A stretch of 19,221 nt of DNA from 2-12-FULL-60-25 sp964638165 (GCA_964638165.1 CAZWYJ010000014.1:1-19221), one strand, 5' to 3'; positions 7,403 to 14,498 are shown, numbered from the stretch's first letter. Numbers and translations: made by a program. The notes: generated from the letters alone by a model not told the origin.

Positions 7403-8197
7403 ATGCCTGTACGAAAATCAACGTCATCAAAGAAGCGTACACCTACGACGAAGAAAAAGCCGTTGCGGACTTCGACAGTTCCTCGTTCTCGGAAAACGGT
7501 CGTTGCTTTAGCGACGAAGAAGCGTACTTCCAAGAGGGTGGCTCCGAAACCTCGAGTCGCAGCATTTCCGAATGCCTCCTTCTATCCGTATCAGATCGAG
7601 CGCCATGCGGATCTTCCTTGGCAAATTACGCGTTTTCAGCGACTCGTCCAAAAGCTCGGGGAGGAAGGATCCGCGCTCGCATTGAAGGCGTTTTCTTTTG
7701 CTGAAGCGAAGCATGGGAACCAGGTACGAACGGGTGGTTCTTCCTACATCATTCATCCTGTGCGTATCGCAAACACTCTTATGAGCGAGTGGGGGGAGCG
7801 TGATGCGTCCGTTGTCGCCGCGGCGCTCTTGCACGATGTTATCGAAGATACGCATGCGACCACACGAGAGATCAAGGATGCGTTCGGAGACACGGTCACG
7901 AAACTGGTGGATGGTATGACGATGTGGAAGGGGAGTGAGACGCATGAAGTTTACCTGCAGCGCATTACGCGTGGCACGGACGCGCTTCGTCGGATCAAGT
8001 GCGCGGATGCTTTGGATAATTTGCGTTCATGGCACGAATGTCCGGTAAGCGAGTCGGATCGTTTTCCGCGATGGTGGCGACAGACAAAGGACTATCTTAT
8101 CCCGATCGCTGAGCGGTCCTGTCATCCTGCGGAGGTGATGTTTAAGCAAATGGTGGAAGATTCGTGGTATCTTCGCCGTGCCGGCATGCTCAAGTAG
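7403..8197 (+). CDS. HD-domain protein, RelA/SpoT hydrolase-like, with Lys-rich N-terminal tail
   Basis: Metal-dependent phosphohydrolase fold of the kind found in the (p)ppGpp hydrolase half of RelA/SpoT and in stand-alone relatives. The substrate is not proven. Of 264 residues (ATG at 7403), about 1-55 form a low-complexity basic tail rich in K, R, S and T, possibly nucleic-acid-binding. The HD core has IIHPVRIANTL (His118), AALLHDVIEDT (His144-Asp145 and Glu148-Asp149), FGDTVTKLVDGMT and KCADALDNLR (Asp202). These supply the expected metal ligands. No synthetase or TGS domain follows. A longer in-frame ORF from 7205 only re-reads the dnaK tail in another frame. It stands 67 bases after dnaK with a hairpin between; no SD. 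Confidence 0.82.
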   Translation: MPVRKSTSSKKRTPTTKKKPLRTSTVPRSRKTVVALATKKRTSKRVAPKPRVAAFPNASFYPYQIERHADLPWQITRFQRLVQKLGEEGSALALKAFSFAEAKHGNQVRTGGSSYIIHPVRIANTLMSEWGERDASVVAAALLHDVIEDTHATTREIKDAFGDTVTKLVDGMTMWKGSETHEVYLQRITRGTDALRRIKCADALDNLRSWHECPVSESDRFPRWWRQTKDYLIPIAERSCHPAEVMFKQMVEDSWYLRRAGMLK

Positions 8198-8200
8198 CTA

Positions 8201-8320
8201 GGGCTTGTTTGCTTGGCGCATTCCTTCGTCAAAACCTCTGCCTCTCGCTCTGCGTACCGTTACGTACGCGTCGCTCGATGCTCGGTTTTTCCTCGGACTG
8301 CATCCAAGCAAACAAGTCCC
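8201..8320. repeat. 120-nt imperfect foldback element
   Basis: Outer arms 8201-8216 and 8304-8320 pair over 16 positions with one bulged T, including 13 consecutive pairs (CTTGTTTGCTTGG). Inside, AAAACC (8231-8236) can pair with GGTTTT (8284-8289). The tip GCGTAC (8252-8257) pairs with GTACGC (8264-8269) around CGTTAC. This long symmetric foldback fills the gap between the HD gene and the next gene. It looks like a miniature palindromic mobile element or a structured RNA. It lacks a T-tract typical of a terminator. Confidence 0.72.
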
Positions 8321-8349
8321 GTGGTTTTGTGCAGTGTTCAGCATCTAAA

Positions 8350-9255
8350 ATGTTTTTCTTTATGAAACGACCGTCATTCTCATCTGACATAATTGCGATG
8401 ATCGTGATCGCCCTTGCGGTGATCGCGGGGATTGCGTATTGGGTCGTGGCTTTTCAGAAATCAGACGGGGAGGGGATATTCCCGCAGGACACGAGAGAGT
8501 ATGTGAGGATGGATCGATTCCCGGACTCGACAACCGGAGATCGGAGTCAGATTGAGCAGCTTCTTATGGAGGCATTCATCGCCGGGGAACTGATTGAGGT
8601 CGGGCGCTTTGCGGTTCCGGGGACATCTGATCAGGAAATTGTCGTCGCAACCCCGTCATTGAGCGGACGGGCTGAAGAGGTCGAGTGTGGCATTCACGGG
8701 CATTCGCTGTGCGGACTATATCTTGTGGAAGCGGCGCGTCCTCCTCGTCTCTTGCTTTGGGGTTCTCGAATGTCCGGATTTTTGGGCATTGAGGGATTCT
8801 CCGATTCCGAACATGCCATTATCTCAACGGCATGGTCACTCTATAATTTCACATCCATTGAGCGGAATATTTTGAATATTGCAACGGGCGAGCTCCGACC
8901 GAAGCTTTTGATTGAGATTGATCGCGACGATACATTCGCGGAAATACGAGCCAGCGGATTTGGCGATGTGGTAACGCTTTCCGTTTTTGGAAAACGCAGT
9001 GGCATGAATCTGGTTCCGGAAATGATCATCGTTCGAAATCAAGATGGAGAGATGACGGACTCCATTTCCGCGAATCGTCTCAATGCATTCACATTGGCGA
9101 CGGAAGAGAGCGAGGCTCGCATTGAGCCGATTGCTATAGAGCCCGTTGATATTGATTCGGACGAGCTTCTCATCCCACTAGCTCTGTATGACAAGCCGTA
9201 TGTGCTGGATCTCCAAAAAGGGACGCTTCGTTCTATAGATGCCGTTTCCCGCTAA
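8350..9255 (+). CDS. single-pass membrane-anchored protein of unknown function
   Basis: I do not recognise the family. It is about 301 residues from the ATG at 8350 (the ATG at 8362 is equally possible). A short cytoplasmic N-terminus precedes one transmembrane helix (about residues 13-35, DIIAMIVIALAVIAGIAYWV). The rest is a predicted extracytoplasmic domain of alternating strands with two close cysteines (ECGIHGHSLCG) that could form a disulfide. A repeated acidic IEPIAIEPVDIDSDE stretch lies near the end. The upstream ORF extension to 8164 only reads the 120-nt foldback and is rejected. The stop is 11 bases before dnaJ, so the two are probably co-transcribed. No SD. Confidence 0.75.
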   Translation: MFFFMKRPSFSSDIIAMIVIALAVIAGIAYWVVAFQKSDGEGIFPQDTREYVRMDRFPDSTTGDRSQIEQLLMEAFIAGELIEVGRFAVPGTSDQEIVVATPSLSGRAEEVECGIHGHSLCGLYLVEAARPPRLLLWGSRMSGFLGIEGFSDSEHAIISTAWSLYNFTSIERNILNIATGELRPKLLIEIDRDDTFAEIRASGFGDVVTLSVFGKRSGMNLVPEMIIVRNQDGEMTDSISANRLNAFTLATEESEARIEPIAIEPVDIDSDELLIPLALYDKPYVLDLQKGTLRSIDAVSR

Positions 9256-9266
9256 TATTATCTCCC

Positions 9267-10352
9267 ATGTCTCGAGACTACTACGACATTCTTGGCGTTC
9301 CAAAGGGCGCGAGCCAGGACGATATCAAAAAAGCTTTTCGCAAGAAGGCGCATGAACTTCATCCAGACAAGGGCGGAGATGCTACAGCATTTAAAGAGGT
9401 GAATGAGGCGTATCAGGTTCTCGGAGATGCGAAGAAGCGTTCGGCGTATGATCAATTCGGCCATGCGGCTTTTCAGGGTGGTGCTGGCCCAGGAGGCGCC
9501 GGAGGATTTGGCGGATTCAACATGAACGGCATGAACATTAATTTTGACGATCTGGGAGATCTTGGTGACGTGTTAGGCAACATGTTCGGATTTGGTGGCG
9601 GGCGATCTTCTGGCGGGCGCGCGGGCAGAGGGACGGATAAGGAAATCGCGATAGGTCTCTCTTTCCTCGAGTCTTTTACCGGAGTGACGAAACAGGTTTC
9701 TCTTCGAATGCGCACTTCTTGTGATTCGTGTCACGGCAGTGGTGCTGAACCCGGTTCGAATATCGTGACGTGTTCCTCGTGTCATGGTCAGGGGCGGGTG
9801 ATGCGCGTTCAGCAAACGCCATTCGGAGCATTTCAGACAGCGACAACGTGTTCCTCATGTCATGGTCAGGGGAAAATGCCAGAAAAATCTTGCCACGCGT
9901 GTCATGGGGAAGGGAGTATTGCGAAAGATCAGACGCTCCCCATTTCCATTCCAGCGGGCATTAGCGATGGAGAGACATTGAAAATTCCCGGCTCCGGCGA
10001 GGCGGGTTTGCGCGGGGCTTCAGCGGGGGATTTATACGTTCACCTTCGAGTGTCAAAGGATTCTCGCTTCGTTCGAGAGGGGAATGACGTTTTGAGCGAA
10101 GTGTTCGCTCCGTACTCCGTTTGCGCTCTCGGCGGCATGATCGCCGTTGATGTCGTTGGCGGATCTGCAGATCTCGTTATCCCGAGCGGAACGCAGAGCG
10201 GGACCGTTCTGAAGATGAAGGGGAAAGGATTCCCGTTTTTGCATGGCCATGGTCGTGGAGATCATCTCGTGACCGTGTATCCGGACGTCCCGGTCCGCCC
10301 GAACCGGGAGCAGAAGAAAGCGTTGGAGGATTTGAAGGGGTTGGGACTGTAG
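9267..10352 (+). CDS. dnaJ: chaperone protein DnaJ (type I Hsp40)
   Basis: Co-chaperone that delivers unfolded clients and stimulates DnaK ATPase. At 361 residues it is a complete type I DnaJ. The J domain (1-70) has the invariant HPD in ELHPDKGGD. A Gly/Phe/Asn-rich linker follows (about 72-120). The zinc domain has four CxxCxGxG modules, CDSCHGSG, CSSCHGQG, CSSCHGQG and CHACHGEG. The two C-terminal beta domains include IPAGISDGETLKIPGSGEAG and VIPSGTQSGTVLKMKGKGFP. It lies 3.9 kb beyond the CIRCE operon start, behind a hairpin, an HD gene and a foldback element. It has no CIRCE of its own, so its heat control is unclear. No SD. Confidence 0.97.
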   Translation: MSRDYYDILGVPKGASQDDIKKAFRKKAHELHPDKGGDATAFKEVNEAYQVLGDAKKRSAYDQFGHAAFQGGAGPGGAGGFGGFNMNGMNINFDDLGDLGDVLGNMFGFGGGRSSGGRAGRGTDKEIAIGLSFLESFTGVTKQVSLRMRTSCDSCHGSGAEPGSNIVTCSSCHGQGRVMRVQQTPFGAFQTATTCSSCHGQGKMPEKSCHACHGEGSIAKDQTLPISIPAGISDGETLKIPGSGEAGLRGASAGDLYVHLRVSKDSRFVREGNDVLSEVFAPYSVCALGGMIAVDVVGGSADLVIPSGTQSGTVLKMKGKGFPFLHGHGRGDHLVTVYPDVPVRPNREQKKALEDLKGLGL

Positions 10353-10416
10353 GATGGTTGATTGGATGATTGGTAAGTAGTTGATTGGTTTTTTAGGGCA
10401 GATTTTCTAATCAACT
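10353..10416. repeat. TTGATTGG-type repeat with inverted arms
   Basis: Repeated GGTTGATTGG / GATGATTGG units are followed by AGTTGATT (10379-10386) pairing with AATCAACT (10409-10416). A T6 run lies in the loop. It is another low-complexity spacer sequence and possibly a weak 3' end structure for dnaJ. Confidence 0.5.
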
Positions 10417-10437
10417 GCTGTTTTGCGGGCGTGTTCA

Positions 10438-10446
10438 TGATATACT
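10438..10446 (+). promoter_or_regulatory. extended -10 promoter giving a nearly leaderless mRNA
   Basis: TGATATACT provides an extended -10 (TGn plus TATACT, 10441-10446). No good -35 is seen. The start codon at 10455 is only eight bases after the -10, so transcription would begin at or next to the ATG. Confidence 0.7.
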
Positions 10447-10454
10447 AATTTTAT

Positions 10455-10982
10455 ATGGACTTCATCAATCAGATCAATTGGTCGGTTCCGACGTGGGATC
10501 TTTTTATCGCCATCCTCTTTGTCGTCGGTGCGCTTCTCTACGGCCTCTCCATGGGGCGTGATCGCGTCATTGTCATCCTCATCTCCGTGTACGTGGCATT
10601 GGCGGTTGTCGGGAATGCGCCGGTCTTACGAGATCTTAATGCGTTTCAAATCAGCTTGAATGGGAGTTATGCGGTGAAAATCGGATTTTTCCTCGGGGCA
10701 TTCCTGGTCCTGTTCTTTCTCATTTCTCGTTCCGCGCTCATCCGGACGATCGGAACGAATGCGGCCCCGGGTTCATGGTGGCAGACGCTGGCTTTCAGTA
10801 TTCTGCAGGTCGGCCTCTTCATCTCTATCGGCTTGTCGTTTTTGCCAACAGATATCTCGTCGCATCTCACATCCGTGACGCGCGAGATCTTTCTTTCCTA
10901 CTGGGGGCGCTCAGCATGGCTCATCCTTCCGATCGTCTTCATGGCGATCGCGCCAAAGCAACGGAATACGAATGGAATGTAG
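10455..10982 (+). CDS. multi-span membrane protein of unknown function
   Basis: Not a family I recognise. It has 175 residues with about five hydrophobic segments (roughly 14-33, 36-56, 74-95, 111-130 and 150-166). The loops are short. The C-terminus is basic (PKQRNTNGM). No catalytic motif or charged intramembrane pattern stands out. The start is supported by the extended -10 immediately upstream, which would make a leaderless mRNA. The gene ends at a strong shared terminator facing the convergent minus-strand gene. It could be a small transporter accessory or an envelope protein; nothing favours either. Confidence 0.75.
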   Translation: MDFINQINWSVPTWDLFIAILFVVGALLYGLSMGRDRVIVILISVYVALAVVGNAPVLRDLNAFQISLNGSYAVKIGFFLGAFLVLFFLISRSALIRTIGTNAAPGSWWQTLAFSILQVGLFISIGLSFLPTDISSHLTSVTREIFLSYWGRSAWLILPIVFMAIAPKQRNTNGM

Positions 10983-11002
10983 ATGCGAGAAATGCAACTA
11001 TC

Positions 11003-11034
11003 AAAAAACCTCTCCTGAACCGGAGAGGTTTTTT
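11003..11034. terminator. bidirectional intrinsic terminator
   Basis: AAAAAA, CCTCTCC (11009-11015), a six-base loop, GGAGAGG (11022-11028), TTTTTT. The A-run on one side and T-run on the other make it work on both strands. It serves the plus-strand membrane protein and the convergent gene ending at 11054. Confidence 0.92.
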
Positions 11035-11053
11035 CATTTTACTGTTCTCCTTA

Positions 11054-11698
11054 TTATGATTCAGGCTCCTGTTCGGGTTCCTGTATCAGTTGGGGTTCTG
11101 GGAGAAGTGGCCTATTAGACTTGAATACGGTGATTGACGTGGCATTGACCGTTTCCTCAAGGCGAAGATCTTCTTTCCCATCTTCTTTTACGAACACGGA
11201 GTCGCCAACGCTGATATCCGAAATGGAGGCTTCCGTATCTTTAAACATCGCCGGAGGCTCCATGAGCTCTTCTCCCGGTTTGTGGTTTTGCAAAATAGTA
11301 TTAAAGGCCTGCATCTCTTTTTCAACCTCTTGCAGATCTCTCTCTTCACGCAAGAAGACTTTGCCGCCTGTGGCAAGGTGAATATACCGTTCCGTTCCCA
11401 CGCCGTCCACGGCCTTGTTCACGAAGACCTCCGTTTCGATCGTAATCGTTCCGTCTTGTATTTTTGTTACGTTTCCGGAGAGCGTTGGGAGAGGGTCCCT
11501 CATTCCCGGGAAGCCCATGTTCGTGGCTTGTTCGCGGGCAGCTCTGTATCCATCGGCGAATGATGGAGCTTGCTTGAGTGAAATCGGCGATTTTTGCGTC
11601 ATGCTCGAAACGATCATGAGGATGAGCGCGATGATAAAAAGGCTCAGTGCGAGGATGGCAAGGATTTTTCTCGATGAGCTTGATTGCGTTTGTGGCAT
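11054..11698 (-). CDS. membrane-anchored extracytoplasmic protein of unknown function
   Basis: It has 214 residues: a Ser-rich cytoplasmic N-terminus, one transmembrane helix (about 12-33, ILAILALSLFIIALILMIV) and an extracytoplasmic part. That part includes a small beta segment (LSGNVTKIQDGTITIETEVF, about 73-92), similar in style to OB-like DUF5666-type domains. A Glu-rich helix follows (REERDLQEVEKEMQAF), then a second short beta stretch (DISVGDSVFVKEDG). The C-terminus is Pro/Glu-rich. I cannot assign a function. It is transcribed alone from an extended -10 just upstream and ends at the shared terminator. No SD precedes the ATG. Confidence 0.75.
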   Translation of the reverse strand: MPQTQSSSSRKILAILALSLFIIALILMIVSSMTQKSPISLKQAPSFADGYRAAREQATNMGFPGMRDPLPTLSGNVTKIQDGTITIETEVFVNKAVDGVGTERYIHLATGGKVFLREERDLQEVEKEMQAFNTILQNHKPGEELMEPPAMFKDTEASISDISVGDSVFVKEDGKEDLRLEETVNATSITVFKSNRPLLPEPQLIQEPEQEPES

Positions 11699-11720
11699 AG
11701 GCGTGATGGGTATAGTGAAG

Positions 11721-11729
11721 AGTATAGCA
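11721..11729 (-). promoter_or_regulatory. extended -10 promoter of the minus-strand gene
   Basis: Read on the minus strand this is TGCTATACT (TGn plus TATACT, the hexamer at 11721-11726). It lies 22 bases upstream of the ATG at 11698. No convincing -35 was found. Confidence 0.65.
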
Positions 11730-11764
11730 CGAATTTCGTGAGAGGGATTTTACGTCGCAAATAC

Positions 11765-11843
11765 TTGACATTTTGACCAATGTATTGCAGGATCGCTTTA
11801 TCCATCAGTCATCCGCTTTTGAGGATGGCGCGGGGGTGGATAT
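11765..11843 (+). promoter_or_regulatory. repeated promoter-leader module, copy 1
   Basis: TTGACA (11765-11770), 17 bases, then CAGGAT (11788-11793) as an atypical -10. The predicted RNA start is near 11800. The 5' end can fold: ATCCA (11800-11804) with TGGAT (11837-11841), enclosing GTCATCC (11808-11814) paired with GGATGGC (11823-11829) around an eight-base loop, then GCGGGGG. Copy 2 differs at 11 of 81 positions, all transitions. It leads into a strong SD, AAGGAGG, at 11869-11875. Confidence 0.85.
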
Positions 11844-11886
11844 CACGAACATTCACAGTGTTTCAGACAAGGAGGAGTTCGCATGA
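11836..11886 (+). CDS. possible leader ORF, copy 1 (16 codons)
   Basis: GTG at 11836 opens a 16-codon frame, MDITNIHSVSDKEEFA. Its TGA overlaps the lipoprotein ATG as ATGA (11883-11886). The start codon lies in the closing strand of the leader fold and has no clear SD. It may be chance, but copy 2 has a similarly placed frame starting MDI that also overlaps the next start. Confidence 0.3.
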   Translation: MDITNIHSVSDKEEFA

Positions 11887-13151
11887 CAAACCCACGACAG
11901 CCGCTTTTTTGGATGTGCGCATTTCTTGCATGGACGATCGTCGCATGTGGCGCATCCGGCGGAACCTCAATCTCAAGTGACGAGACGGATCCCGGTGGCG
12001 ATTCCTCGGCCTCGGACATCAGCGATGTCCCGGTTCCGAGCGCATGCGCGAACGGTGAAGCATTGTCTTTCGAGCACATTGACGGCTTCGAGGAGGCATT
12101 CGACGGGTTCTTCGAAGATCCTGATTACGTAGGTCTCGGCCCTTGGATCGGGACTGAAATTATGGACATCTTCACGGATGAAGACGGAACGCGATACGTG
12201 ACTGTGGCTGAAGGCGGATCCAATCAGATCATGCGTCAGTCAGATGGCACATGGAGCTTTATGGAGGGAATTGGATCGGATGAATTCATCAGGCTTGCGA
12301 TTCGACGCATTGATGATCGCTTGTGCGTGTGTGGCGATGAAGCGTATGGATCTGTTCTCATTCTCTGCGAGAATGATGGAGAATGGGAACCGTACGCAGG
12401 GCTGGGCGGAACCGGAGAGGAGGTTAATGCCGGCATGTTTAAGAAGGCCGTTTCCGGCGACAATACGACGATCCTGCTCGCCATGAGCCACATTGAGCCG
12501 GAAGTACCAATCATGTTTCGTCGTCTAGGAAACGGGTCATGGGAAACGGAGCTGTTCAATGGCTTGGGTCCGAACGCGGTTCTCTCGAATGTTTGGATCC
12601 GCGCGGATGATGATATCTACGCCGTGGGTCGCCTTGATGGCACGCACGGCCTCATGGTGCATTACGACGGCGTCGAGTGGGGCTTGGTTCCGATTCCGGA
12701 TGGGATCTGTGAGCTGTATTCAGTCTCCGGAAATGCGAATGGCATTTACGTCGTGGGTAGCGTCCCTCAGGATGACACGGCGAGTGATTCTAAAATCTGT
12801 CGGACGACGAAGGGAATCGTCCTTTACAGCGAGGATAGCGCTTCCTGGGATACCTTGGAGGCTCCGACCGGGGAAGGTACGGAAGCTATTGCATCCGTCG
12901 TGTGGGCATGGGGTCCGCAGATGGTCCTTGTTGGAAGTGTGCGCTCCGGCGGTTTTCAGAATATGGTGAGCGTTTACCGTGCCGGCACGCTTGAGGCGAG
13001 TTATGAACTTCCGTTTGAGGAGGCGGAAAATGCGAGCTTTTCGGTTTACTCCGTTACGGCAATCACGTCGTCAGCTGGAGATGTTTTGGTCGCGGTCGCG
13101 AACACGGACGTAGCTTCTCCCAGCCTCTTTCGCGTGGCATGCGAGAATTAG
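11883..13151 (+). CDS. secreted lipoprotein with propeller-like W-repeat domain
   Basis: Predicted lipoprotein, exported and anchored on the cell surface; function unknown. The 422 residues begin with a signal peptide whose lipobox IVAC places the lipid Cys at residue 22. A Ser/Asp/Gly-rich linker follows (about 23-52). The rest is a beta-rich domain with repeats resembling blades: GSVLILCENDGEWEPY, NVWIRADDDIYAVG (236-249) and GLMVHYDGVEWGLVP (256-270). It ends FRVACEN. The same blade pattern and a Cys near the C-terminus occur in the lipoprotein at 16324, so the two are paralogous there. A clear SD (AAGGAGG) lies seven bases before the ATG, unlike the housekeeping genes. It is transcribed from leader copy 1 and closed by its own terminator. 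Confidence 0.8.
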   Translation: MTNPRQPLFWMCAFLAWTIVACGASGGTSISSDETDPGGDSSASDISDVPVPSACANGEALSFEHIDGFEEAFDGFFEDPDYVGLGPWIGTEIMDIFTDEDGTRYVTVAEGGSNQIMRQSDGTWSFMEGIGSDEFIRLAIRRIDDRLCVCGDEAYGSVLILCENDGEWEPYAGLGGTGEEVNAGMFKKAVSGDNTTILLAMSHIEPEVPIMFRRLGNGSWETELFNGLGPNAVLSNVWIRADDDIYAVGRLDGTHGLMVHYDGVEWGLVPIPDGICELYSVSGNANGIYVVGSVPQDDTASDSKICRTTKGIVLYSEDSASWDTLEAPTGEGTEAIASVVWAWGPQMVLVGSVRSGGFQNMVSVYRAGTLEASYELPFEEAENASFSVYSVTAITSSAGDVLVAVANTDVASPSLFRVACEN

Positions 13152-13175
13152 TGAAACGACGAAAGAGATCTCAAA

Positions 13176-13229
13176 GAGCGGTGGTGTAGCGAACGGAGTC
13201 GTTCGTAACGCCACCGCTCGTTTCTTTTT
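13176..13229 (+). terminator. intrinsic terminator with two-part stem
   Basis: GAGCGGTGG (13176-13184) pairs with CCACCGCTC (13211-13219). Inside, CGAACG (13190-13195) pairs with CGTTCG (13200-13205). GTTTCTTTTTG follows. It ends the lipoprotein transcript 24 bases after its stop. Confidence 0.85.
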
Positions 13230-13376
13230 GAGGCCCCTCTTTTGGGTTTGGTGAAATCCCTCGTCACCCTCTTTGAAGGCGAGGGCACAAAGGTAGCTTT
13301 CATGTGGAGGAGTTATAGGCTTCAGTCATTCGGTGGTCTGTGCGCTGAAGCGCACAGTGGTTGAAGATCAATAGAC
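13230..13376. other. non-coding spacer with small hairpins
   Basis: No credible ORF. CTGTGCGCT (13338-13346) and AGCGCACAG (13349-13357) make a tight nine-pair hairpin with a two-base loop. CCCTCG and CGAGGG at about 13257-13285 can also pair. No promoter motif is seen other than leader copy 2 at its right end. Confidence 0.5.
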
Positions 13377-13453
13377 TTGACATTTTGATTAATATGTTGC
13401 AGGATTGTTTCATCCACTAGTCATCCGTTTTTGAGGATGGCGTGGGGGTGGAT
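13377..13453 (+). promoter_or_regulatory. repeated promoter-leader module, copy 2
   Basis: TTGACA (13377-13382), 17 bases, CAGGAT (13400-13405). Fold: ATCCA (13412-13416) with TGGAT (13449-13453), enclosing GTCATCC (13420-13426) paired with GGATGGC (13435-13441), then GTGGGGG. It matches copy 1 at 70 of 81 positions and precedes the ATP-grasp gene. Confidence 0.85.
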
Positions 13454-13492
13454 ATAATGAATGTTCTTTTACAACTCGCAGGTTCATCTTGA
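13448..13492 (+). CDS. possible leader ORF, copy 2 (14 codons)
   Basis: GTG at 13448 (or ATG at 13457) opens MDIMNVLLQLAGSS. Its TGA overlaps the TTG at 13489 (TTGA, 13489-13492). This mirrors the ATGA overlap in copy 1 and could couple translation to the ligase gene. It lacks the acidic or Thr/Ser-rich core expected of a graspetide precursor. Speculative. Confidence 0.3.
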   Translation: MDIMNVLLQLAGSS

Positions 13493-14436
13493 TCACACGG
13501 AGGATAACTACGTCTCAGAAGACAATTCTCATCGTTAGCAATTCTGATGATGCTCACGCTGATCAGGTATCCAAGAGGCTCGTTGAGCGTTCAATACCCG
13601 TGTCACGTCTTGATAGCGACAGGTTTACAACTGGAGTTGAATACTGGCGCATTCCGTGCGGTCAAGATCTTCCGACGGAGAGTTCGTGGATTATTCATGA
13701 AACGGAAGTCGTTTGGTATCGGAAGGTCATTTTGCCCGATGCGCTGGATTCTGTACGGTCATTTATTCGTCAAGAAACTGAAGGCTTATTGGACTCTATC
13801 CTTTTCCAATACCGAGCGTGTCGATGGATCAACCCCCGTGACGGTATTGCTCGGGCGAGGTCGAAAATTGCCCAGTTGCACCGCGCTAAGCTTACGGGAT
13901 TTCGTATTCCCGATACACTTGTGACGACCAGTATCAAAATGTTGGAGTCATTCGCCGACCAACACCATGGGGAGATTGTTGCGAAGCCTATGCAAGCGCA
14001 GGTTGTTGGATCGGATCAGCAGGCGCTTGTCATTGGGACGCGCCGTCTTTCGCCGGAATATTACACCTCTGCCATTTCTGGTGCTCCGTGTTATGTACAA
14101 GAACGTCTTCGTATTCGGTCGGAGATCCGTGTGGTTGTTTTTGGCGAACGGATTTTTGCCTTCCGGCTCACGGCTCAAGAAAAGGCTGATGATCTCAAAC
14201 AGCTTCCCTTAAGTAAAATTCGTCATGAGCCGTGCACGTTGGATTCGAAGAGTTCTGAAAAAATTCAAACATTCATGTCTTTCTACGGTCTAGAGTTTGG
14301 TGCGTTTGATTTTGTGGAGGTGGATGAGGACGAGCTCATTTTTTTGGAGTTGAATCCGAATGGACAATGGCTCTGGCTACAATACATGACTGGCGAGAAC
14401 CTGCTTGACCCGTTCATTGATTTTCTTTGTGCATAG
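13489..14436 (+). CDS. ATP-grasp ligase, graspetide/MvdD-like peptide maturase
   Basis: ATP-grasp ligases of this type activate Asp/Glu side chains and join them to Thr/Ser/Lys in ribosomally made peptides (microviridin-like graspetides). The N-terminal domain starts ILIVSNSDDAHADQV and has the RLDSDRF and VVWYRK (75-79) motifs. Then come the INPRDGIARARSKIAQL segment (114-130), IVAKP (Lys166), YVQERL (202-207) and EIRVVVFGE (212-220). The signature LELNPNGQWLWLQ (286-298) supplies the metal/ATP residues. Length, 315, is normal. The start is uncertain. TTG at 13489 has no SD but overlaps a leader ORF. GGAGG at 13499-13503 instead points to an in-frame ACG at 13510, six bases on. No ATG exists before the first strand. 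No precursor peptide is recognisable nearby. Confidence 0.85.
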   Translation: MITRRITTSQKTILIVSNSDDAHADQVSKRLVERSIPVSRLDSDRFTTGVEYWRIPCGQDLPTESSWIIHETEVVWYRKVILPDALDSVRSFIRQETEGLLDSILFQYRACRWINPRDGIARARSKIAQLHRAKLTGFRIPDTLVTTSIKMLESFADQHHGEIVAKPMQAQVVGSDQQALVIGTRRLSPEYYTSAISGAPCYVQERLRIRSEIRVVVFGERIFAFRLTAQEKADDLKQLPLSKIRHEPCTLDSKSSEKIQTFMSFYGLEFGAFDFVEVDEDELIFLELNPNGQWLWLQYMTGENLLDPFIDFLCA

Positions 14437-14498
14437 TAGGTCGTCGCGCCCTCCGTTTCCGTAAATGGAGGACGTTTGATACTATACACATAAACACT

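Noticed and set aside
8164..8349. 62-codon upstream extension of the membrane-anchored protein
   Set aside because: It reads the end of the HD gene and the whole 120-nt foldback. The transmembrane start at 8350 or 8362 is the natural N-terminus.
13448..13492. Leader ORF as the missing graspetide precursor
   Set aside because: It has only 14 codons, with no acidic or Thr-rich core and no recognisable leader motif.
14437..14480. Terminator after the ATP-grasp gene
   Set aside because: CCTCC and GGAGG can pair, but the stem is short, imperfect and not followed by a T-run. Read-through into the next gene is possible.
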